From Achromobacter sp. RTa (GTDB lineage: Bacteria > Pseudomonadota > Gammaproteobacteria > Burkholderiales > Burkholderiaceae_B): DNA of 64,000 nucleotides. The translations under genes were made by a program, and so were the position numbers. Positions 54,552-64,000 of the stretch are shown one piece after another (within the stretch, counting starts at the first letter, position 1; every line of letters starts with the position of its first letter). The stretch is from assembly GCF_000757485.1 (NCBI RefSeq), contig NZ_JPYO01000042.1, positions 1,120,296-1,184,295 of the forward strand, given 5' to 3'. The notes below the pieces were generated by a model, which worked only from the letters and a program-made list of their open reading frames with translations, did no database searches and was not told the origin of the DNA.

Positions 54552-55688
54552 TCAGCTCTTCACCGACCGATGCCGGCTAATGCTCATCATGATGCCGAAA
54601 GCAATCCCCATGGTGAACAAAGCCGTCCCTCCATAGCTCATGAACGGCAAAGGCACCCCCACCACGGGCAGGATTCCCGTCACCATCCCCACGTTCACGA
54701 ACACGTAGATGAACAGCATCATCGTCAATGCTCCGGCCAGCAGGCGCCCGAACTGCGACGACGCCCGCGACGCGATCGTCAGCCCGCGCGCCATCATCAG
54801 CCCGTACAGCACCAGCAGGGCGATGCCGCCGTACAGCCCGAACTCCTCGGCGTACACGGCGAAGATGAAGTCGGTGGTGCGTTCGGGGATGAAGTCCAGG
54901 TGGGTCTGCGTGCCCTTCATGTAGCCCTTGCCGTACACCCCGCCCGAGCCCACCGCGATCATCGACTGGATCGTGTGGAAGCCCTTGCCCAGGGGATCGG
55001 AGCTTGGATTGAGCAGCGTGCATACCCGGTGCTTCTGGTAATCGTGCAGCACGACCCAGTCCACGTCGGGTTCGCACAGCTGGTCCTCGTAGTAGACCAG
55101 CGTGCCGATGGCGATGATGCCGGCCAGCAGCACCGGCACCAGCAGCTTGAACGACAGGCCCGCGAAATAGATCACGAAAAAGCCAGCGCCGAACACCAGC
55201 AGCGCCGTGCCCAGGTCGGGCTGCAGCACGATCAGGCCGAATGGCGCGGCCAGCATCGCGGCGGCGGCCAGGAAGTCCCGGATCCGGACGGCGCCTTCGT
55301 GGCGCTGGAAGTACCAGGCAAGCATCATCGGCACGGCGATCTTCATCATCTCCGACGGCTGGATGCGGGTAACGCCCAGGTTCAGCCAGCGCGTCGCGCC
55401 CTTGCTGGTCTCGCCGAAGAACTCCACGCCCAGCAGCAGCACCACCCCCACCACATAGAATGGCAAGGCCAGCTTCATCAGCCACTTGGGCGGAATCAGG
55501 GCCATGGTCCACATCGCGAAGAAGGCGATGACGAAATTGCGCGATTGCTCGGCAAACCGCCAGTCGGTGCCGCCCACCGCCGAATGCATGACGGTAAGCC
55601 CCAGCGCCGCGAACATCAGCAGGATCGCCAGCAGCGGCCAGTCGAAGGCCGTGAACACGCGCAACAGGATGAGGCCCAGGCGTTTCAT
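54552..55688 (-). CDS. mrdB: Peptidoglycan glycosyltransferase RodA (MrdB)
   Basis: A 378-residue SEDS protein with about ten helices. It contains GATRWLNLGVTRIQPSEMMKIAVPMMLAWYF, the SEDS core, and PNSS-like PSEMMK. It polymerises lateral-wall glycan strands with PBP2 in the elongasome. The start ATG overlaps the mrdA stop (ATGA). The C-terminal part ends in a short basic tail. It is the last gene of mreB-mreC-mreD-mrdA-mrdB. Confidence 0.97.
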   Translation of the reverse strand: MKRLGLILLRVFTAFDWPLLAILLMFAALGLTVMHSAVGGTDWRFAEQSRNFVIAFFAMWTMALIPPKWLMKLALPFYVVGVVLLLGVEFFGETSKGATRWLNLGVTRIQPSEMMKIAVPMMLAWYFQRHEGAVRIRDFLAAAAMLAAPFGLIVLQPDLGTALLVFGAGFFVIYFAGLSFKLLVPVLLAGIIAIGTLVYYEDQLCEPDVDWVVLHDYQKHRVCTLLNPSSDPLGKGFHTIQSMIAVGSGGVYGKGYMKGTQTHLDFIPERTTDFIFAVYAEEFGLYGGIALLVLYGLMMARGLTIASRASSQFGRLLAGALTMMLFIYVFVNVGMVTGILPVVGVPLPFMSYGGTALFTMGIAFGIMMSISRHRSVKS

Positions 55689-57613
55689 GGTTGACGCACC
55701 ACCTCGGAAGCTATGGTTTCAACCGAGGCCACGGGGTCCGCGCGGTCGGGCCGCACGATCCTGTCCTGCCGGTCCTGGGCCAGCCAGTAGTCGAACACCT
55801 TGCGCGCGACCGGCGCGGCCACGCTCGCGCCCCAGCCGGCGTTCTCGACGATCAGCGCCACCGCGATGCGCGGATGCTCCAGCGGCGCGAACCCCATGAA
55901 CAAGGCATGGTCGCGCAGGCGCTCGTCGATGGCGCTGGCGCGGTAATGGCCGCCACGCAGGCTGAAGACCTGGGCGGTGCCCGTCTTGCCGGCGGCCTGG
56001 TACGGCGTGTTTGCGAACGCGCGCCGCGCCGTGCCGACGCGCACCACGTCCGCCATGGCGTTCTTGATCACGTCGACGTTGGCCTGCTTGAGCGGAATGC
56101 GGTAATCCGGCGTGGATTCGGAGGGCTTGGCCTCGCCGCTGCGCGGATCGCGCACCGCGTGCACCAGGTGCGGGCGGCGGTACAGACCATTGTTGGCCAG
56201 GGTGGAGGTGCCTTGCGCCAGCTGCAGCAACGTAAAGGCGTTGTAGCCCTGCCCCACCGCCACGGAAATCGTCTCGCCCGCATACCAGCGCTGGCGCTCC
56301 TTGTCCTTGTAGGCCGACCGCTTCCACTCGGTGGACGGCAGCACGCCGCGCTTCTCGCCTTCCAGGTCGATGCCGGTAATCTGGCCGAAACCGAACTGCT
56401 TGGTGAAATCGTGCAGCGCGTTCACTCCGATCTCGGGGCCCAGGGAATAGAAGTAGGTATCGGACGACACCACGATGGCCTTGTGCATGTCGGTCATGCC
56501 GTAGGCCGCGCCGCCCGCATTGCGGAACTTCTGGCCGCCGAACTCGAAGTAGCCCGGGTCCGAAACCCGGTCCGTGGCCCGGCGCTTGCCCAGCTCCAGC
56601 GCGGCCAGGCCCACGAAAGGCTTGTAGGTGGAGCCGATGGGATAGGTGCCGTAGAGCGGCCGGTTGATGAGGGGATGGTCCGGCGATTCGTTCAGCATGC
56701 GCCAGTTGTCCACGTCGATGCCGTCCACGAACAGGTTGGGGTCGAAGGACGGCTGCGAGACGAAGGCCAGCACTTCGCCGGTATCGGGGTCGAGGGCGAC
56801 CAGCGCCCCGCGCCGCCCTTCGAATGCCTCTTCGGCCACCTTCTGCAGGCCCAGGTCGATGGACAGCATGATGTCGGAACCGGGCACCGGATCGATCCGG
56901 CGCAGCGTGCGCATGGGCCGCCCGCCTGCCGTCACCTCGACCTCTTCCAGGCCGGTGCGGCCGTGCAGCTGCTCTTCCCAGGTCTTCTCGATGCCTTTCT
57001 TGCCGATGACGTCGGTGCCGCGATAGTTGCCCAGCAGGCCGGATCGGTCCAGTTCTTCGATATCGCCTTCGGCGATACGGCCGATATAGCCCACCACATG
57101 GGCGGCGGACACGCCCTGCGGATACTCGCGCACCCAGCGGGCGCGCAGTTCCACGCCCGGGAACTGGAAAGCGTGCGCGGCGAACCAGGCGGCCTCGGTC
57201 TCGTTGAGGTTGTTGCGCAGCTGCAGGCTGGCGTAGCGGCTGGATTCGGCCGCGCGGCGCTTGAAGCGGCGCTGGTCGGCCGGGCTGATGTACACGACCT
57301 CGGTCAGCCGCTCGAACAGCTCGTCCATGCTACCCGCCTTGGCCGGCACGACCTCCAGCGTATAGGTGCGGTAGTTGCGGGCCAGCACCTCGCCATTGCG
57401 ATCCAGGATCTCGCCGCGGCGGGGCGGAATCGGCACGACCGCGATGCGGTTGCGGTCGGCGCGCTCGGACAGGCCTTCGTAGCGATCGACCTGCAGGTAC
57501 CAGAACCGCCCGACCAGCACGCCGAAGCAGGCCAACGCGAAAATGCCCCCCACCCAGGCGCGCAGGCGGAAACGCTGCTTCTGCTGCTGGCCGGTTTTCT
57601 TGAACTCGAACAT
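55685..57613 (-). CDS. mrdA: Penicillin-binding protein 2 (MrdA)
   Basis: A 642-residue transpeptidase with one N-terminal helix (GGIFALACFGVLVGRFWYL), a dimerisation domain and a C-terminal transpeptidase domain. Active-site elements are GSTYKP (catalytic serine of STxK), SSDTYF (SxD in place of SxN) and KTGTAQ. It cross-links glycan strands made by RodA. The N-terminus is basic. It is preceded by mreD with 15 bases between. Confidence 0.97.
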   Translation of the reverse strand: MFEFKKTGQQQKQRFRLRAWVGGIFALACFGVLVGRFWYLQVDRYEGLSERADRNRIAVVPIPPRRGEILDRNGEVLARNYRTYTLEVVPAKAGSMDELFERLTEVVYISPADQRRFKRRAAESSRYASLQLRNNLNETEAAWFAAHAFQFPGVELRARWVREYPQGVSAAHVVGYIGRIAEGDIEELDRSGLLGNYRGTDVIGKKGIEKTWEEQLHGRTGLEEVEVTAGGRPMRTLRRIDPVPGSDIMLSIDLGLQKVAEEAFEGRRGALVALDPDTGEVLAFVSQPSFDPNLFVDGIDVDNWRMLNESPDHPLINRPLYGTYPIGSTYKPFVGLAALELGKRRATDRVSDPGYFEFGGQKFRNAGGAAYGMTDMHKAIVVSSDTYFYSLGPEIGVNALHDFTKQFGFGQITGIDLEGEKRGVLPSTEWKRSAYKDKERQRWYAGETISVAVGQGYNAFTLLQLAQGTSTLANNGLYRRPHLVHAVRDPRSGEAKPSESTPDYRIPLKQANVDVIKNAMADVVRVGTARRAFANTPYQAAGKTGTAQVFSLRGGHYRASAIDERLRDHALFMGFAPLEHPRIAVALIVENAGWGASVAAPVARKVFDYWLAQDRQDRIVRPDRADPVASVETIASEVVRQP

Positions 57614-57628
57614 GACGCGGCGCCGCCG

Positions 57629-58195
57629 TCAGGCGGAGGAGGATTCGGCGTCGTCGGCACCGCGCTGCGGCAAGTGCAGGACCCAGCCCGCCAGGGGCCA
57701 CAGGGCGGTGGTCAGGAGCACGCTGATGCCCCAGTCCCAGCCCGGCCATTTGCCGGCCAGCCAGGCGTGGATGATCTGCGTGAGAAAGCGGGCGAGGAAG
57801 AACACAGGCAGCATGTGCATCGCCTGGCTCCAGAGATCGAACCGCTGCAGCCGGCGGTGCAGCACCACGGCGCCGTACGCGACCAGCGTATAGGAAAGCG
57901 CGTGCTCGCCCAGCAGGCCGGCGTCGTGCACGTCCATCAGCAGGCCGAAGAAAAAGGCCGTGAACAGGCCCACGCGGCGCGGCTCGTGCACGCACCAGAA
58001 GGCGATGATCAGCAGCAGCACGTCGGGCGCGCCCTGCCACAGGCGCCAGGGCAGCAGGGACACCAGCCACGCCAGCAGCACGGTGCCCCAGACGAACACG
58101 CCATGCGCCGGACCGGACAGGCGGTCGGGCTGCACGTTGCTGGGCGTGCCCAGGCGGGGCCGGGCCTGCCCAGCGGATTGATTAGTCCGATCCAC
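57629..58195 (-). CDS. mreD: Rod-shape-determining protein MreD
   Basis: A 188-residue multi-helix membrane protein. I chose the GTG at 58193-58195 because an AGGAGG lies 9 bases upstream, inside mreC, so the two reading frames overlap by 14 bases. It begins MDRTNQSAG, then a loop, then helices starting at HGVFVWGTVLLAWLVSL. The frame runs on upstream in mreC sequence without a better start. MreD is the least conserved Mre protein; context makes the call firm. Confidence 0.9.
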   Translation of the reverse strand: MDRTNQSAGQARPRLGTPSNVQPDRLSGPAHGVFVWGTVLLAWLVSLLPWRLWQGAPDVLLLIIAFWCVHEPRRVGLFTAFFFGLLMDVHDAGLLGEHALSYTLVAYGAVVLHRRLQRFDLWSQAMHMLPVFFLARFLTQIIHAWLAGKWPGWDWGISVLLTTALWPLAGWVLHLPQRGADDAESSSA

Positions 58196-59066
58196 CGGAA
58201 TCGACCTCCTGACGGTTGGATTCGGCGCGGGCCACGTCCACTTGCAGCACCAGGAAGTGGCGATAACGTTCGGGATGGGCCAGCGGCTCGCCCACGGCGC
58301 GCGCGAACCCGGAAGCCGTATCGCGTTCGACCGAGGTGACCTTGGCCACCGGCAGGCCGGCCGGGAACAGCCCGCCGACGCCGCTGGTAACGATGGTATC
58401 GCCTTCCTTGATATCGGCATTGGCCGCCAGGTAGCGGACTTCGATCTTGCCCGGGGAATTCCCCCCGAAGGCGATCAGCCGCAATCCGTTGCGCAGCAGT
58501 TGCACGGGAATGGAAACCTGCTCGTCCGTGACCAGGGCCGCCTCGGCCGTCATGGGCGTCACGCGGACGATCTGCCCCACCACGCCGCCTTCGTCGATCA
58601 CCGGCATGCCCGGCGCCAGGCCGGCCTTGCTGCCCTTGTTGAAGACCAGGCGCTGGGTGAACGCATTGGTGGGCTCGTACATGACCTCGACCACCACGGC
58701 CGATTGCGCCACGGTGTCGGTCACGCCCAGGAGGCGGCGCAGCTGCGAATTCTCGGCAGCCAGCTGGGCCGCGTGCGTGGCCACCTGGGCCAGCTCGATG
58801 CGCTGGCGCTGCAGGGCTTCGTTTTCGCTACGGATGAGATTGGCCGCGTTGACCCATTCGTTCACCTGCTGGACCAGATCGCGCGGGGCCATGACGGCGC
58901 GCTGGAAGGGATAGAGCGCGACGGACATCGCCCGGCGAGCGGGTTCCAGCATGCGCCATTGCGAATCCATGACGATCAGGGCAAGGGCAAGGACGACCAG
59001 AACGACCAGCCGCACCTCCGCAGGTGGGCCGCGCCTGAATAGGGGGGGAGTCCCTTGTCGTTGCAT
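58182..59066 (-). CDS. mreC: Rod-shape-determining protein MreC
   Basis: A 294-residue bitopic protein: one N-terminal helix (VRLVVLVVLALALIVM), a coiled-coil region (NLIRSENEALQRQRIELAQVATHAAQLAAENSQLRRLLG), and two beta-barrel domains with GGVVGQIVRV and GDTIVTSGVGGLFPAGLPVAKV. It links MreB to PBP2 and activates the elongasome. Its last bases overlap mreD. A hairpin lies between it and mreB. Confidence 0.96.
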   Translation of the reverse strand: MQRQGTPPLFRRGPPAEVRLVVLVVLALALIVMDSQWRMLEPARRAMSVALYPFQRAVMAPRDLVQQVNEWVNAANLIRSENEALQRQRIELAQVATHAAQLAAENSQLRRLLGVTDTVAQSAVVVEVMYEPTNAFTQRLVFNKGSKAGLAPGMPVIDEGGVVGQIVRVTPMTAEAALVTDEQVSIPVQLLRNGLRLIAFGGNSPGKIEVRYLAANADIKEGDTIVTSGVGGLFPAGLPVAKVTSVERDTASGFARAVGEPLAHPERYRHFLVLQVDVARAESNRQEVDSGGSD

Positions 59067-59095
59067 GAATCTCAGCCCGGAGGCCCGCGCCCGTC

Positions 59096-59115
59096 GCTCC
59101 GGCAGCGGCCGGAGC
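59096..59115 (-). other. Intercistronic hairpin between mreB and mreC
   Basis: An 8-bp stem GCTCCGGC / GCCGGAGC (59096-59103 and 59108-59115) with a 4-base loop. There is no T run, so it is not a clear terminator. It lies in the 84-base mreB-mreC gap and may influence mRNA stability and set the MreB:MreC ratio. Confidence 0.5.
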
Positions 59116-59150
59116 CGTGAAAAAGCAGGGCTCCGGGCTGGCGGGCAAAA

Positions 59151-60200
<1,050 letters not shown>

Positions 60201-60283
60201 TCAGCTAAATTCTGGGGGGAATTGGGTTCATGCCGCGGGGCGTAGGGCCCGAAAAGGGACGGGTCCGCCTGTCTTCACGACGA

Positions 60284-60321
60284 TTAAACCGTGAATCATA
60301 ACTTATAATTTCCCCGGAAAT
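60284..60321. promoter_or_regulatory. Divergent mreB/gatC promoter region with a palindrome
   Basis: AT-rich segment with TATAAT at 60304-60309 on the plus strand, plus an ATTTCC-CC-GGAAAT palindrome at 60308-60321. The spacing to any -35 is not convincing. It lies between mreB (start 60194) and gatC (start 60422), so it could serve one or both. Confidence 0.35.
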
Positions 60322-60421
60322 AGCGCATAAATGCAGGCTATTCAAGCTTTGTAACGGGTTCGGCGTATGCATACTGCCCGGTCCCGCCCTTCAGCCTTCG
60401 CTTATCGATTTTGCAATCCCC

Positions 60422-60730
60422 ATGGCGCTCAATGACACAGATGTGGCCCGCATTGCCCGGCTGGCCAGAATCGAACTGACCCCCGACCAGCGCGCGCTTG
60501 CGCAAGCTGAACTCAATGGCATCCTTCACCTGATCGAACGGCTTCAATCGGTCGACACCCAGGGCGTCGAGCCCCTGGCCCATCCCCTGTCCGCCCACGA
60601 GGACATCGTGCTGCGCCTGCGCGAAGACGCCGTGACCGAAGCCAGCTCGGAAGCCCGCCGCGAGGAACTCCTGGCCAACGCTCCCGACGCCCAGGACGGC
60701 CTGTTCCTGGTTCCCAAGGTCCTGGATTAA
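60422..60730 (+). CDS. gatC: Asp/Glu-tRNA amidotransferase subunit GatC
   Basis: A 102-residue protein with VARIARLARIELTPDQRALAQAELNGILHLIERLQ and VEPLAHPLSAHEDIVLRLREDAV, the GatC pattern. It wraps around GatA and GatB and stabilises the trimeric amidotransferase that converts Glu-tRNAGln and/or Asp-tRNAAsn. gatA follows after 3 bases. No Shine-Dalgarno is visible upstream of the ATG at 60422. Confidence 0.96.
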   Translation: MALNDTDVARIARLARIELTPDQRALAQAELNGILHLIERLQSVDTQGVEPLAHPLSAHEDIVLRLREDAVTEASSEARREELLANAPDAQDGLFLVPKVLD

Positions 60731-60733
60731 GTC

Positions 60734-62260
60734 ATGACTAAACCCGCACTGCACACCCAATTCGAGGGGATCGCCGGCCTGCGCGCGGCCCTTGCGCAAC
60801 GCCAGGTCAGCGCCGTCGAACTCGCCCAAAGCGCCTTGGCGGCGGCCGAAAAGGCCAGCGCCCTGAATAGCTTTTTACATATTGACGCCGAATTGACGCT
60901 GGCCCAGGCGCGCAGCGCCGACGCGGCGCTGGCGTCGGGCTCGGCCGGCCCGCTGGCCGGCATCCCCATCGCCCACAAGGACGCGTTCGTCACCCGCGGC
61001 TGGCGCACGACCGCCGGCAGCAAGATGCTCGAAGGCTATGTCAGCCCCTTCGACGCCGCCGTCGTAGAGCGCCTGGAACAAGCCGGCGCCGTGTCGCTGG
61101 GCAAGCTGAACTGCGATGAATTCGCCATGGGTTCCGGCAACGAGAACTCCGCTTACGGCGCCGTGAAGAACCCCTGGGATCATGCTGCCGTGCCCGGCGG
61201 CTCCTCGGGCGGCTCGGCCGCCGCCGTGGCCGCCCGTCTGGTGGCCGCCGCCACCGGCACCGACACCGGCGGCTCGGTGCGCCAGCCCGCCGCCCTGTGC
61301 GGCGTCAGCGGCATCAAGCCCACGTATGGCACGGTCTCGCGCTACGGCATGGTGGCCTTCGGCTCCAGCCTGGACCAGGCTGGCCCGCTGGCCGAAAGCG
61401 CCCGCGACCTGCTCGAACTCCTGGACGTCATCAGCGGCTTCGACCCGCGCGACGCCACCAGCCTTGAAAAATGCGACGGCGCCGTGAACGAGCCCGGCCG
61501 CGTCCGGCGCGATTTCGACGCCGCCCAGGGCCGTTTCGACGCCGCCGGCAGCCAGCCGCTCAAGGGCCTGCGCATCGGCGTGCCCCAGGAATACTTCGGC
61601 GCCGGCCTGGCGCCGGATGTGGCCGCCGCGGTCGAGGCCGCCCTGGCGCAGTTCGAGGCCCTGGGCGCCGTGCGCGTGCCGGTGTCGCTGCCGCGCACGG
61701 AACTCGCCATCCCCGCCTATTACGTCATCGCCCCCGCCGAAGCGTCCAGCAACCTGGCCCGCTACGACGGCGTGCGCTACGGCCATCGCGCCGCCCAGTA
61801 CGGCGACCTGAACGAAATGATCAGCCGCTCGCGGGCCGAGGGCTTCGGCGACGAGGTCAAGCGCCGCATCCTGATCGGCACCTACGTGCTGTCGCATGGC
61901 TACTACGACGCCTATTACCTGCAGGCGCAGCGGCTGCGCCGCATGATCGCCCAGGACTTCCAGCGCGCCTACGCCGGCCAGTGCGACGTGATCATGGGCC
62001 CGGTGACCCCCACCGTGGCGAAGAACATCGGCGACAACCGCGACGACCCCACCGCCGACTGGCTGGCCGACGTCTACACGCTGGGCGTGAGCCTGGCCGG
62101 CCTGCCGGCCATGTCCATTCCCTGCGGCTTCGGAGGCCAGGACCAGCGCCGGCCCGTGGGCCTGCAGATCATCGGCAACTACTTCGACGAAGGCCGCCTC
62201 CTGGCCATCGCCGACCGCTACCAACAAGTCACGACGTGGCATAAGCGGTGCCCGCTTTAA
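60734..62260 (+). CDS. gatA: Asp/Glu-tRNA amidotransferase subunit GatA
   Basis: A 508-residue amidase-signature protein. The Ser-cisSer-Lys catalytic triad is seen as [19 protein letters not shown] (lysine near 78) and [16 protein letters not shown] with [12 protein letters not shown]. It releases ammonia from glutamine for GatB. It is followed by 190 bases that hold a tandem GC-rich repeat before gatB. The extra segment near residues 240-270 ([19 protein letters not shown]) is a small insertion relative to other GatA. Confidence 0.97.
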   Translation: MTKPALHTQFEGIAGLRAALAQRQVSAVELAQSALAAAEKASALNSFLHIDAELTLAQARSADAALASGSAGPLAGIPIAHKDAFVTRGWRTTAGSKMLEGYVSPFDAAVVERLEQAGAVSLGKLNCDEFAMGSGNENSAYGAVKNPWDHAAVPGGSSGGSAAAVAARLVAAATGTDTGGSVRQPAALCGVSGIKPTYGTVSRYGMVAFGSSLDQAGPLAESARDLLELLDVISGFDPRDATSLEKCDGAVNEPGRVRRDFDAAQGRFDAAGSQPLKGLRIGVPQEYFGAGLAPDVAAAVEAALAQFEALGAVRVPVSLPRTELAIPAYYVIAPAEASSNLARYDGVRYGHRAAQYGDLNEMISRSRAEGFGDEVKRRILIGTYVLSHGYYDAYYLQAQRLRRMIAQDFQRAYAGQCDVIMGPVTPTVAKNIGDNRDDPTADWLADVYTLGVSLAGLPAMSIPCGFGGQDQRRPVGLQIIGNYFDEGRLLAIADRYQQVTTWHKRCPL

Positions 62261-62264
62261 TGAG

Positions 62265-62414
62265 GCCCCCACGCTCGCTCCGCTCGCTGCCCCCCGAGGG
62301 GGCTGCCGGCGCCTTGGGGCGGCCCGGCGGCGTCTGCGTGCCCCCACGCTCGCTCCGCTCGCTGCCCCCCGAGGGGGCTGCCGGCGCCTTGGGGCGGCCC
62401 GGCGGCGCCGGCGC
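62265..62414. repeat. Two tandem 75-bp GC-rich repeats between gatA and gatB
   Basis: Copy 1 (62265-62339) and copy 2 (62340-62414) agree over their first 68 bases and differ only in the last few. Each contains CGCTCGCTCCGCTCGCTG, a palindromic CCCCCCGAGGGGG core and GGGGCGGCCCGGCGGCG. I recall similar elements as common intergenic repeats in Burkholderiales. They interrupt an operon but there is no terminator. Related elements are at 5105-5196, 8014-8126 and 50028-50110. Confidence 0.85.
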
Positions 62415-62450
62415 CGCTCCGCTGCGCACTACTGATTGGAACTAGAGATA

Positions 62451-63908
<1,458 letters not shown>

Positions 63909-63946
63909 GGCCCTGCCCTCGTTCCACGAAAAAAGCCGCGGCCAGG

Positions 63947-64000
63947 TGAACTGACCCCCAGAAGTTGGACGGTCAGAAGCTAAAGCCCGAAGGCCTGAGC
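63947..64000 (+). mobile_element. Probable left end of an IS3-family (IS150-group-like) insertion sequence
   Basis: The sequence TGAACTGACCCCCAGAAGTT followed by GGACGG resembles the terminal inverted repeat of IS3-family elements (TGxACTG-xCCCC-AAGTTGGAC). It begins in the middle of what looks like the first arm of a terminator, AAAAAAGCCGCGGCC, after gatB. Only 54 bases are in the window, so the transposase cannot be checked. Confidence 0.55.

Noticed and set aside
55691..58339. 882-codon open frame on the plus strand
   Set aside because: Antisense of mrdA and mreD, with no family motif; caused by high GC.
62229..62445. Two small ORFs with repeated PEGAAGALGRPGG/PKAPAAPSGGSERSERGG
   Set aside because: They are translations of the tandem GC-rich repeat on both strands.

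Overview
The window is 64 kb of a GC-rich chromosome. It looks like a betaproteobacterium of the order Burkholderiales, most likely the family Alcaligenaceae (Bordetella/Achromobacter group). The reasons are the linkage kdsD-kdsC-lptCAB-hpf-ptsN-hprK-rapZ, a Bug-type periplasmic binding protein, a DUF4148 protein, a Burkholderiales-type porin, a cydABX-DC cluster behind a GbsR/MarR regulator, and GC-rich intergenic repeats of a kind I recall from these genera. Almost all of it is ordinary chromosomal coding sequence. There are no rRNA or tRNA genes, no CRISPR array and no prophage. The only sign of a transposon is a probable insertion-sequence end at the right edge.

Layout. 1-8.6 kb: the end of rimO, a ferritin-like protein, a LOG-family enzyme, several small enzymes, fmt-def, dprA, HMG-CoA lyase and a small membrane protein. 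8.6-8.9 kb: a palindromic repeat array. 8.9-24 kb: mostly metabolism and transport (amino-acid binding protein, aminotransferase, PLP homeostasis protein, Bug protein, a 1319-residue FAD/Fe-S oxidoreductase, YqaA-type membrane protein, ilvA, porin, DUF4148 protein, LysR regulator, apt). 23.8-30.8 kb: cytochrome bd oxidase with its assembly transporter and probable regulator, including the 41-residue cydX. 31-43.9 kb: purT, then Kdo and LPS-transport genes, then the nitrogen-PTS/HprK/RapZ genes, interrupted by a MocR-like gene and two cytochrome c genes, then rlpA. 43.9-47.9 kb: ogt, rsmI, yraN, diaA, dolP and a thioredoxin-like gene. 48-54.4 kb: a MetQ-like protein, argB, a HAD phosphatase, slmA, and a transporter plus dehydrogenase pair behind a perfect FNR-type site. 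54.5-60.2 kb: the elongasome cluster mreBCD-mrdAB. 60.4-63.9 kb: gatCAB, ending at the probable insertion sequence.

Co-operating groups. fmt and def act at the two ends of formyl-methionine metabolism. kdsD and kdsC make Kdo, and lptC/lptA/lptB carry finished LPS outward. MreBCD, PBP2 and RodA build the lateral wall. GatCAB makes Gln-tRNA and/or Asn-tRNA by amidation. CydAB(X) is a high-affinity quinol oxidase whose maturation needs CydDC. The DASS transporter and the Ldh-family dehydrogenase probably take up and oxidise a dicarboxylate or hydroxy acid.

The clearest unexplained signal is a 12-bp palindrome, GTGTCWGACACC, present in clusters of 8, 5 and 3 copies. Each cluster lies between two convergent genes, and neighbouring copies are repeatedly 52 bp apart. 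Also notable are terminator-like hairpins facing both genes in the metQ/argB divergent region, an 18-bp perfect palindrome before the gbsR-type gene, and an FNR-type site flanked by two DnaA-box-like repeats after slmA. I saw no clearly new multi-gene defence or biosynthetic system.
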